NCBI GenBank assembly: GCA_900101355.1
Contig: FMUV01000019.1
Span: 1-44,511 of the forward strand
Direction of reading: 5' to 3'
Length of the DNA: 44,511 nt
Source of the DNA: Ruminococcus sp. YE282
Lineage (GTDB): Bacteria; Bacillota; Clostridia; Oscillospirales; Acutalibacteraceae
Below, piece after piece: positions 1 to 7,330 of this stretch. Every line of letters begins with the position of its first letter. The first letter of the stretch is position 1. Both the position numbers and the translations under genes were made by a program. The notes beneath the pieces are model-generated. The model saw only the letters and a program-made list of their open reading frames with translations. It did not search any database and had not been told where the DNA came from.

Positions 1-408
1 AACAGCGGCAACCGTAACAGCGGCAACCGTAACAGCGGCAACTGGAACAAGACTTCCTTTTCATCTGGTGTTTTCAATACCAATGAAGCAAAAATTCTGA
101 TGTTCAACAAACCTTCTGATTGGACATTCAGAGATTGGCTTGATTCCAAAGCAAGGTATTTGTTGAATCAAATCAAACATGACCTGCTTGAATGGGTGTG
201 GTCAGAAAACATGACCGATGCTGAAAAAGAACAGCACCCGGAACACACAACCACAGGTGGTTATTTGAAAGTTCTTGATGAATCAGAATGTGGTCAAAAG
301 TGGTGGGATTCTTTATCTTATGATGACAAGATGGTTATTGCATCACTTCCAAATTTTGATGTGAAAATCTTTGAAGAAATCACAGGAATTAAAACAGGTG
401 AACATTGA
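1..408 (+). CDS. Phage protein with N-S-G-N-R tandem repeats, 5' partial
   Basis: The frame is open from the first base, so the gene starts outside the window; 135 residues are visible. It begins with three copies of an Asn-Ser-Gly-Asn unit (15-bp repeats at 1-42), resembling a degenerate pentapeptide repeat, followed by a Trp/Asp-rich globular part. An internal ATG at 100 lacks a convincing ribosome binding site and lies mid-domain, so I treat it as not the start. The stop overlaps the start of the helicase gene (TGATG at 406-410), so the two are translationally coupled. I do not recognise a function; proteins of this kind occur in early regions of clostridial phages. Confidence 0.7.
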   Translation, partial: NSGNRNSGNRNSGNWNKTSFSSGVFNTNEAKILMFNKPSDWTFRDWLDSKARYLLNQIKHDLLEWVWSENMTDAEKEQHPEHTTTGGYLKVLDESECGQKWWDSLSYDDKMVIASLPNFDVKIFEEITGIKTGEH

Positions 409-1736
409 TGCCGGTTCAGTTATATCCCCATCAGGTCGAGGCACTGCAAGAAACCAAAGACTTCAACCGGGTTGCCTATTATCTTGATATGGGACTTGGT
501 AAAACATTTGTCGGTTCAGAAAAGATGATTCAATTAGGTTCAACAATCAATTTGTTGGTGTGTCAAAAGTCAAAAGTTCAAGACTGGGTAGAACATCTAA
601 ATAAATATTATGGTTATCCCGGACACATTAAAAGCGATTGCTATCCTTACCAAGTTATGGATTTGACCAAAGAAAAGGCAAAGTGGTTTTCTACAAATGA
701 AAATTTCATCACCAAACCATTAGTTGTTGGTCATAGAATTTATGTCATCAACTATGAACTTGCTTTTCGTAGACCTGAATTGTTGAAATTGGAGCATTTC
801 ACCTTAATGCTTGATGAATCATCAATGATAACAAATCCCACAGCAAAAAGAACCAAGTTCATTCACAAACTAAACCCTGACAATGTAATTCTGTTATCAG
901 GAACGCCCACAGGCGGTAAATATGAAAAACTATGGTCACAGCTTCACTTGCTTGGATGGAGCATAAGCAAGAAACTATTTTTGAACCAGTACACGGTTAC
1001 AGAAAAGATTGATGATGGTTCAGGTTTTATGCGGAATGTGATTGTTGATTACAAGAATGTTGACCGGTTGAAAATGAAGCTGAAACAGCATGGATGTGTC
1101 TTTATGAAAACCGATGAAGTGTTTGACCTTCCTGAACAGGTGCAGATTCCGGTTGAGGTAACCAACACCAAAGAGTTCAGATATTTCATGCGGAATGATT
1201 TGGTGACACTTTCAGACGGTACAGAATTGATTGGTGATACCAAGTTGACCAAAAGGATGTATGCAAGGCAACTTTGCGGTCAGTATAGCAAAGCAAAATT
1301 ATCAGCCTTTCAAGACTTGATTGAATCCACCGATGATAGATTGATTGTGTTCTATAATTTCAACGAAGAACTGGCAAAGATGAAATCCATTGTGGAAAGC
1401 ATTGAAAAGCCTGTTTCCATCGTCAACGGTTCAATCAAGGACTTGGATGCCTACGAAACAAAAAGTGATTCAGTGACCTTTGTGCAGTATCAAGCCGGTG
1501 CAATGGGGCTAAATCTTCAAAAGTCAAATAAAATCATTTATTTCACCCTTCCGCAAAGTTCAGAACTTTTTGAACAATCAATGAAGCGGATTCATCGAAT
1601 TGGTCAGAAAAACAACTGCTTTTATTATCTGTTGATGGTCAAAAACAGTGTAGAACAGCAGATTTTGGAAACGCTAAAACAGCGCAAAAATTATGATGAT
1701 GCACTATTCATCAAATACGAAGGAGAATTTCAATGA
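408..1736 (+). CDS. SNF2-family DNA helicase/ATPase
   Basis: A 442-aa phage SF2 helicase of the SNF2-like type, expected to translocate on or remodel DNA during replication. Motif I DMGLGKT is at about residues 27-33; the Walker B-like motif is LDESSM rather than strict DEAH; motif III is LSGTPT. The C-terminal lobe has AGAMGLNL and the motif VI QSMKRIHRIGQ. The length is that of a minimal two-lobe helicase with no accessory domain. Start: ATG at 408 inside the upstream stop (TGATG), with AGGTGA just ahead; a TTG at 405 is also possible. The stop overlaps the next start by 4 nt, so it lies in a tight early operon. Confidence 0.9.
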   Translation: MPVQLYPHQVEALQETKDFNRVAYYLDMGLGKTFVGSEKMIQLGSTINLLVCQKSKVQDWVEHLNKYYGYPGHIKSDCYPYQVMDLTKEKAKWFSTNENFITKPLVVGHRIYVINYELAFRRPELLKLEHFTLMLDESSMITNPTAKRTKFIHKLNPDNVILLSGTPTGGKYEKLWSQLHLLGWSISKKLFLNQYTVTEKIDDGSGFMRNVIVDYKNVDRLKMKLKQHGCVFMKTDEVFDLPEQVQIPVEVTNTKEFRYFMRNDLVTLSDGTELIGDTKLTKRMYARQLCGQYSKAKLSAFQDLIESTDDRLIVFYNFNEELAKMKSIVESIEKPVSIVNGSIKDLDAYETKSDSVTFVQYQAGAMGLNLQKSNKIIYFTLPQSSELFEQSMKRIHRIGQKNNCFYYLLMVKNSVEQQILETLKQRKNYDDALFIKYEGEFQ

Positions 1737-2002
1737 CAGTCAAAATCAAAGTCAACAGGAAAACACACAGTATTGAAAAGATTGTCGGTGACATCGGTCA
1801 CACGGCACAATGTATGGCAGGGTCAAAGTTGTTCCGGCACGAAGTTGAACCCACGTTCGGTTATAAATTCCGCAGATTTATCAGGCGGTTCAGGCGTGAA
1901 ATGAATTATCAACTTGATGCGATTTGCGGTCACGTTGTCGGAAGTGAACAGGCGGCTTCCGTTCCCTACATCGGTATTGAAGCCCACAATGAAAGGTGGT
2001 GA
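1733..2002 (+). CDS. Small basic phage protein, unknown
   Basis: An 89-aa protein whose ATG overlaps the helicase stop (ATGA). The central part is strongly basic, with KFRRFIRRFRRE at about residues 46-57, which suggests nucleic-acid contact; that is inference from composition only. No family recognised. It sits between the helicase and a Cys-rich protein and is evidently co-translated with both. Confidence 0.65.
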   Translation: MTVKIKVNRKTHSIEKIVGDIGHTAQCMAGSKLFRHEVEPTFGYKFRRFIRRFRREMNYQLDAICGHVVGSEQAASVPYIGIEAHNERW

Positions 2003-2007
2003 ATAAA

Positions 2008-2454
2008 ATGATTAAATGTGAAAACGCTTGTCCATTGGGTAAATTTGAAGGGTGTTGTCGTTGTTGCCCTGAATTTGGTTCTTGTGCGGAAGAATGTTCA
2101 GAGCGTCCCGACACTTGCGACGAATCAACCTTTGATGAAGAAAGCGGTTTACAGACCTTCAAAAACAGTCAGATTAATGTGATGCAGGAGATTTGCAACA
2201 TCGTCACCATCAAGAAGCAGGTTGAAGCAAAAGAAAAAGAATTGAAAGACAAGCTGAAGGCGGCTATGGAGCTATACGGCATTAAAAAATTCAATTCTGA
2301 TGAACTTGAAATCACCTATGTTCCGGATGGAATAAGAACAGCGGTTGACGGCACGAAGTTGAAAAAACTGCACCCCGAAATTGCAGCAGAATGTTCCAAA
2401 GTCAGCAAGACTTCCGCTTATGTCAAAATTACAGTCAAAGGTGGTGACAAGTGA
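2008..2454 (+). CDS. Cys-rich phage protein with N-terminal zinc-cluster-like segment
   Basis: A 148-aa protein. The first 35 residues hold nine cysteines, several in CxxC or CC arrangement, a likely metal-binding cluster. The rest is a lysine/glutamate-rich helical segment (about 65-90) and a compact domain ending in YVKITVKGG. I chose ATG 2008 because AAAGGTGG lies 8 nt upstream; GTG codons at 1996/1999 overlap the upstream stop. The C-terminal part is loosely reminiscent of phage Gp157-type proteins that accompany recombination genes, but I cannot confirm this. Confidence 0.6.
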   Translation: MIKCENACPLGKFEGCCRCCPEFGSCAEECSERPDTCDESTFDEESGLQTFKNSQINVMQEICNIVTIKKQVEAKEKELKDKLKAAMELYGIKKFNSDELEITYVPDGIRTAVDGTKLKKLHPEIAAECSKVSKTSAYVKITVKGGDK

Positions 2455-2537
2455 TGTCGGTCAGTGTTCAAATTACCTTGATTATTTGTGGAACAATCCT
2501 TCTGCTTGCAATCATCGGCGCAATGAAAAGGAAGTGA
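2454..2537 (+). CDS. 27-aa single-pass membrane peptide
   Basis: A short frame whose ATG overlaps the previous stop (TGATG at 2452-2456), with AAAGGTGG about 10 nt upstream. The peptide is almost entirely one hydrophobic segment (Ile/Leu/Cys/Gly) ending in basic MKRK, as expected of a small inner-membrane peptide with a cytoplasmic C-terminus. It fills the gap exactly, 4 nt before the next GTG start. No function can be assigned; such peptides are easily missed by annotation. Confidence 0.5.
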   Translation: MSVSVQITLIICGTILLLAIIGAMKRK

Positions 2538-2541
2538 TGAT

Positions 2542-2961
2542 GTGGCGGCTGAAAAGAATTTTGAAGTCAAAGTCAAAAAATGGCTTGAATCCATCGGTGT
2601 TTATCCACTGGGAACCGCAAAGCAGAAAATGAAGGTCACACCTTGTGGTTATTATGAAAAGCGTTGGGGTGGCGGTTATTCAAAATCAGGCTTGCCCGAT
2701 ATGCACATAGTTGTGAACGCAATCAACATTGATGTTGAATTGAAAGCACCCACAGGCAGACCATCAGAAATTCAAAAACACAACATCACACAAATCAATG
2801 ATTCAGGGTGTATTGGTGTCATCCTCTACCCTGACAGGTTTGACGATTTCAAAACATTGGTGGAAGGGGTGAGAAAATGCAGTGGTCACACAGCAGGGTT
2901 GAAGCGTTTGAAAAATGCCCTTTCAATTTCAAACTGCGCTATCTGGAAGGGGCAAAAGTAA
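2542..2961 (+). CDS. VRR-NUC domain nuclease
   Basis: A 139-aa protein of the VRR-NUC branch of the PD-(D/E)XK nucleases, a stand-alone phage endonuclease probably acting on branched DNA. Visible signature: SGLPDM, then VELKAPTGRPSEIQK, which supplies the catalytic Asp, Glu-x-Lys and the downstream Gln/His helix. Start is GTG 2542, with AAAGGAAG 8 nt ahead. The last 28 codons overlap the next gene by 85 nt; the nuclease fold appears complete before the overlap, so the tail may be incidental. Confidence 0.8.
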   Translation: MAAEKNFEVKVKKWLESIGVYPLGTAKQKMKVTPCGYYEKRWGGGYSKSGLPDMHIVVNAINIDVELKAPTGRPSEIQKHNITQINDSGCIGVILYPDRFDDFKTLVEGVRKCSGHTAGLKRLKNALSISNCAIWKGQK

Positions 2962-4673
2962 ACAGTCCGATTGATGCAGACAATGCACTGATTGTGGGAA
3001 AAGCGTTACACACCGGCATTGAAAAAGATGTGCAGACAGCCTTGAAAGAATACTTCTTCAGCTATCCCATCATCAGCGATGCCCACATCAATGAAGCAAT
3101 TAAACTGGAAACGATGATTCCAAAGGCAAAAGCAATCTTGCCTTCCGGTGAATATGAAGTTGAAATTAAAGATGATGATTTTCACGGCTTTATTGACCTG
3201 CTTGCACCTGCAACAGTCTTTGAAAGGGGTGTTGAATTACCCAACACTTATGACATCTATGACTTCAAATATTCCAACAATGAAAATCATTATAAGGAAT
3301 CAAACCAACTGCATCTGTACAAATATTTCTTTGAAAAGTGCAACCCCGGCAAGCACATCCGCAATTTATATTTTGTTTTTGTTCCCAAGGTGAACATCAA
3401 GCAGAAAAAGACAGAGGATTTGATGCAGTTTAGACAGCGCATCCGGGACAAGCTGAACGAAAGTGAACCCCACATTGTTCAGATTGAATATAAGCCCGAA
3501 AAGGTCATTGACTTCCTGCTGAAAGTCAAGACCATCAGTGAATCAACAGAATATCCGCAGAAACAATCTTGGTTCTGTAGATATTGTGATTATGAAGAAT
3601 TTTGTCAGAAAGGATGGGACTATTTTATGAAGTTACCGAGTAAAGAAAGAAGAAGCCTTGAAAAGGTTGAAAAAAGGGTCATTTGGATTTATGGTGTGCC
3701 GTTCTGCGGCAAAACTACCTTTGCAAACGCCTTCCCCGACCCCTTAATGCTGAACACCGATGGAAACATCAAGTTTGTCGATGCACCCTATATCCGCATT
3801 AAGGATGAAGTCAAGGTCGAAGGTCGCTTGACCAAAAGAACCCTTGCATGGGCGGTGTTCAAGGACATCATTTCCGAACTGGAAAAGAAGGAAAATGAGT
3901 TCAAGACCATTGTGGTTGACCTTGTTGAAGATTTGTATGATTTTTGCCGCTTGTATATGTATGACCAACTGGGCATCAAGCACGAATCAGACGATTCCTT
4001 CAAGGCTTGGGATATGGTCAGGGGCGAGTTCCTGAACACATTGAAGCGGCTGATGGCGTTGGACTATGAGAACATCATCCTGATTTCCCACGAAGATACA
4101 TCCAAGGACATTACCAAGAAGGGCGGCGACAAAATCACGGCAATTAAACCGAATATGCAGGACAAGGTTGCTTTGAAGGTTGCCGGTATGGTTGACATTG
4201 TTGCCCGAATTGTTGCTGACGGCAATCAGAGAACCTTCAACTTCAAGTCTGATGAAGTCATTTTCGGTGGCGGTCGCTTGACAGTCACACAGAAGGAAAT
4301 TCCCCTTGATGTCAATGCCCTGTTTACCGTTTACGATGAAGCAAACAGAAGGGCGGTCAGAAAGGCGCAGGAAGGCACCACAGCACACGAAACCGAGCAG
4401 GTGACAAAATACACTACTAACACAGAAACGCCCACAGAAGCCCCGAAAGCGGCGAGAACACGCAGAAGGAAAACGCAGGAAGAACCTGCACCTGCTGAAC
4501 CGGTACATGAAGCGGTTGACGAAGGTCAGACCGATGATGCACCAACTGATGTTTCAACTGAAACTGATACATCAACCGATGCACCAACTGAAACACTGGA
4601 AACAGAAACCGAACAGCCGAAACCCGAGGTTCCGAAAAGAACACGCAGAACAAGAAAGACCACCGCAGAATAA
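2877..4673 (+). CDS. RecB/Cas4-like nuclease fused to a Sak4-like ATPase
   Basis: A 598-aa protein with three parts. Residues 1-250 are a PD-(D/E)XK nuclease of the RecB/Cas4 type: Cys14, a YDFKYS-type active-site strand near residue 128, QLHLY near 145, and C-x2-C-x5-C near 234-243. Together the four cysteines match the 4Fe-4S arrangement of Cas4/AddB. Residues 260-500 are a RecA-like NTPase with Walker A GVPFCGKTT near 273 and a Walker B strand (TIVVDLVEDL), as in the phage AAA_24/Sak4-like group of single-strand annealing recombinases. The tail (500-598) is low-complexity Thr/Glu/Pro with basic TRRR patches. A role in end resection plus annealing is inferred from the fusion. Confidence 0.8.
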   Translation: MQWSHSRVEAFEKCPFNFKLRYLEGAKVNSPIDADNALIVGKALHTGIEKDVQTALKEYFFSYPIISDAHINEAIKLETMIPKAKAILPSGEYEVEIKDDDFHGFIDLLAPATVFERGVELPNTYDIYDFKYSNNENHYKESNQLHLYKYFFEKCNPGKHIRNLYFVFVPKVNIKQKKTEDLMQFRQRIRDKLNESEPHIVQIEYKPEKVIDFLLKVKTISESTEYPQKQSWFCRYCDYEEFCQKGWDYFMKLPSKERRSLEKVEKRVIWIYGVPFCGKTTFANAFPDPLMLNTDGNIKFVDAPYIRIKDEVKVEGRLTKRTLAWAVFKDIISELEKKENEFKTIVVDLVEDLYDFCRLYMYDQLGIKHESDDSFKAWDMVRGEFLNTLKRLMALDYENIILISHEDTSKDITKKGGDKITAIKPNMQDKVALKVAGMVDIVARIVADGNQRTFNFKSDEVIFGGGRLTVTQKEIPLDVNALFTVYDEANRRAVRKAQEGTTAHETEQVTKYTTNTETPTEAPKAARTRRRKTQEEPAPAEPVHEAVDEGQTDDAPTDVSTETDTSTDAPTETLETETEQPKPEVPKRTRRTRKTTAE

Positions 4674-4699
4674 TTTTGAAAGGACAAAGGTGAATAACA

Positions 4700-5158
4700 A
4701 TGGCAGAAAATATTTGGGATAAGTTTGACAAGGCAATTGACACAGAAGGCTTGGCAAAGGATGTCAAGGAAGCCGCTGAAAACGGCGGTGAATATGTGGA
4801 AGTTCCGCATGGTGACTATGAAGTTTCCGTTCAGAAGTTAGAACTGACCACATCCAAAAAGGGTGACCCGATGGTAACCATTTGGTTCAAGGTTCTGACC
4901 GGTGAATATAAAGGAAGCCTGATTTTTATGAATCAGGTGGTGACCAAAGGATTCCAAATCCATATTGTCAATGAGTTGTTAGGAAGCATGGACACCGGCA
5001 TCGACATTGAGTTTGTGACCTATCGTCAGTATGGCAACCTGTTGATGGATGTTGCAGAAGCGATTGATGGCAACCTTGAATTTGCCCTTTCTTACAAGGA
5101 AGGCAAAAAGGGTTTCAGTACATACGAAATCACGGAAGTTTTTGAAGTAGGCGAATAA
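4700..5158 (+). CDS. DUF669 family, SSB-like phage protein
   Basis: A 152-aa protein matching the DUF669 family of phage proteins found beside Sak4/AAA_24 ATPases and thought to work with single-stranded DNA in replication or recombination. The N-terminus has MAENIWDKFDKAID, followed by a beta-rich domain with a conserved GDPMV..WF segment at about 55-65. The ribosome site (AAAGG-TGA-n-ATG) is the form used throughout this phage. Placement directly after the nuclease-ATPase fusion supports the assignment. Confidence 0.75.
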   Translation: MAENIWDKFDKAIDTEGLAKDVKEAAENGGEYVEVPHGDYEVSVQKLELTTSKKGDPMVTIWFKVLTGEYKGSLIFMNQVVTKGFQIHIVNELLGSMDTGIDIEFVTYRQYGNLLMDVAEAIDGNLEFALSYKEGKKGFSTYEITEVFEVGE

Positions 5159-5227
5159 ACCACATCAAAAGGTGGTGGCGGTGTTCTGCATCGTCACCAC
5201 CCATCACGGAAGAAAGGATGGTGAACA

Positions 5228-6940
5228 ATGCTTTTTTATGATTTTGAAGTTTTTATTTATGACTGGTTAGTTGTAATTAATGATGCTTCAAACAGACAGG
5301 AAAAAGTCATTGTGAATGACCCCGATGCACTGCAAAAGTTCTATGATGAACACTGCAATGACGTTTGGACTGGCTATAATTCAAGGCATTATGACCAGTA
5401 TATTTTAAAAGGCATCCTTTGTGGTTTTGACCCGAAGAAAATTAATGATTACATCATTCTCAAAGGAAACCCCGGTTGGAAGTTCAGCAGTATGTTCAAA
5501 CAGATTCCTTTATTGAACTATGATGTGATGCTTGGGACTGACAGGGGCTTGAAATCCTTTGAAGGTTTTATGGGAAACAATATTAAAGAAACATCAGTTC
5601 CTTTTGATATTGACCGCAAATTGACACCTGAAGAAATTGAACAGACTATTTTCTATTGTCGGCATGATGTTCAACAGACAATGGAAGTGTTCATCAAAAG
5701 GGTTCAAGAGTTCAACACAATGATGTACTTCATCAAGCACTTCCATCTTCCCATTAGTTCTTTATCGAAAACAAAAGCGCAGTTGGCGGCTGAAATTTTG
5801 GGCGGTAACCGTAAAGGTCAGAACTTTGATGATGAATTTCAGTTCCCAATCCTTGACTGCATCAGCCTGAATAAATACAAACACATTGCCGATTGGTACA
5901 GAAACCCCGAAAATCACGACTACACCAAATCACAAGATAATGTGATGGTTGCAGGTGTTCCCCATACTTTCAGTTGGGGCGGCGGTCACGGCGCTATTCC
6001 TAAATATCACACAAAAGGTGATTTCCTGATTGTTGATGTTACGGCTTATTATCCATCGTTACAAAAGCAATATCATTTCGGTTATAGAGTAATGGACAAC
6101 CCTGAAAATTTTGAATTTATACACGATTCAAATATTGCCTTCAAGCGGAAAGGTGATAAAAAAGCAAGGTTGCCTTTCAAAATTATGGATAATGCAATCA
6201 GTGGTCAGATGAAGCAGAAACAATCTGCATTATATGACCCTATGAGCAACAACAGCATTTGCATCAACGGTCAACTTCTTTTGCTTGACCTGATTGAACA
6301 TCTTGAACCATTTTGTGAACTTGTGCAGAACAACACAGATGGTATCATCATCAGATTGAAAGACTATGACCGAGATTTTGACATCATTGATGATGTAGTT
6401 GCTGAATGGGAACACCGAACAGGGATGAAAATGGACTTTGACACATTCTTTGGTGAAATATTCCAAAAGGATGTGAACAATTATTTGATCGTTGACCGGG
6501 AAACAGGTGCAATGAAAACCAAAGGCGGTTACATCAAACAACTGTCTGATTTAGATTATGACCTTCCGATTCTGAATAAAGCGGTGGTCAATTATATGGT
6601 GCATGGCATCCTTCCGGAACAGACAATAATGCAGTGTAATGATTTGAAGGAATTTCAACTGGTTTCAAAGATTTCAAACAAGTTCAGTCATATTCTTCAC
6701 GGCGACAAGCCCATCAAAGAAAAGTGCATCAGGGTTTTTGCTTCCAAGAACCCGAATGATGCAGGAGTCAAGAAGGTCAGCATCAGAACCGGCAGACCGG
6801 CAAAACTGACCAACAGCCCTGAACACTGTTTCATCTGGAACGATGAAGTGAACGGTGTCAAGGTTCCGGCGAAACTGGACAAGCAATGGTATATCAATTT
6901 TGCAAACAAGCGGTTGTCTGATTTTGGGGTGGTGATTTAA
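5228..6940 (+). CDS. Phage DNA polymerase, family B-like with 3'-5' exonuclease
   Basis: A compact 570-aa replicative polymerase. The N-terminal proofreading exonuclease shows Exo I (FYDFEV, residues 3-8), Exo II (WTGYNSRHYDQ, about 47-57) and Exo III (YCRHD near 143). The polymerase has motif A DVTAYYPSLQ (about 272-281), a motif-B-like helix followed by NSICINGQ, and motif C NTDGII near 373. These fit family B better than family A. At 570 aa it is shorter than phi29 or T4 enzymes. It follows a strong AAAGGATG ribosome site; the stop overlaps the next ATG (TAATG). Confidence 0.8.
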   Translation: MLFYDFEVFIYDWLVVINDASNRQEKVIVNDPDALQKFYDEHCNDVWTGYNSRHYDQYILKGILCGFDPKKINDYIILKGNPGWKFSSMFKQIPLLNYDVMLGTDRGLKSFEGFMGNNIKETSVPFDIDRKLTPEEIEQTIFYCRHDVQQTMEVFIKRVQEFNTMMYFIKHFHLPISSLSKTKAQLAAEILGGNRKGQNFDDEFQFPILDCISLNKYKHIADWYRNPENHDYTKSQDNVMVAGVPHTFSWGGGHGAIPKYHTKGDFLIVDVTAYYPSLQKQYHFGYRVMDNPENFEFIHDSNIAFKRKGDKKARLPFKIMDNAISGQMKQKQSALYDPMSNNSICINGQLLLLDLIEHLEPFCELVQNNTDGIIIRLKDYDRDFDIIDDVVAEWEHRTGMKMDFDTFFGEIFQKDVNNYLIVDRETGAMKTKGGYIKQLSDLDYDLPILNKAVVNYMVHGILPEQTIMQCNDLKEFQLVSKISNKFSHILHGDKPIKEKCIRVFASKNPNDAGVKKVSIRTGRPAKLTNSPEHCFIWNDEVNGVKVPAKLDKQWYINFANKRLSDFGVVI

Positions 6941-7266
6941 TGGAATTTTTAAAAATCAACTGGTACACAGGAAACATGATTATTCATCTTGACACATTTT
7001 TCCCTAATACGATTAAAAAGGCAAAACAGCTTTTGCAGTTGGTTAGACAATGGTGTGACGATGAAACAAAAGCAGATTTAGCAGAATACTTCAAGGAAAA
7101 AATCCTTGAAATTGATGCCGAAATTGCTAAAATCAAACAAATATATCCAAATACAAAAGCAGGTTCAAAAGAGAAAAAGCAGTGTGAAACGGAGTTCAAA
7201 CGCCTTCAAAGGTTAGAAAACAAATATGTCAAATACCTTGCTTTTCTAAATGAAGGGCGGTGTTGA
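6940..7266 (+). CDS. Phage hypothetical protein, coiled-coil C-terminal half
   Basis: A 108-aa protein coupled to the polymerase by a TAATG overlap. The last 65 residues are lysine/glutamate-rich with a heptad-like pattern, suggesting a helical hairpin or coiled coil. No family recognised. Position between polymerase and primase suggests a replication accessory role, which is inference only. Confidence 0.6.
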   Translation: MEFLKINWYTGNMIIHLDTFFPNTIKKAKQLLQLVRQWCDDETKADLAEYFKEKILEIDAEIAKIKQIYPNTKAGSKEKKQCETEFKRLQRLENKYVKYLAFLNEGRC

Positions 7267-7271
7267 ATTTG

Positions 7272-7287
7272 CACACACACACACACA
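7272..7287 (+). repeat. (CA)8 microsatellite
   Basis: Eight perfect CA dinucleotides lie just 5' of the primase ribosome binding site. Such tracts are prone to slippage; here it is non-coding, so length changes would alter only leader spacing. Confidence 0.85.
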
Positions 7288-7330
7288 TGAAAGGAAGTGA
7301 TGAAGGGTGTCTTTTTTCAAAGGGTACATA

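Noticed and set aside
1..45. The Asn-rich repeat at the window start as a second DGR template
   Set aside because: It is a perfect short tandem repeat inside a coding frame with no matching adenine-substituted partner in the window.
3987..4508. Minus-strand frame of 173 codons
   Set aside because: Shadow of the ATPase/tail region of the nuclease-ATPase gene; composition follows the sense gene and there is no start signal.
5170..5202. GGTGGTG/CACCACC hairpin before the polymerase gene
   Set aside because: Short, no T-run, and close to the ribosome site; not convincing as terminator or riboswitch.
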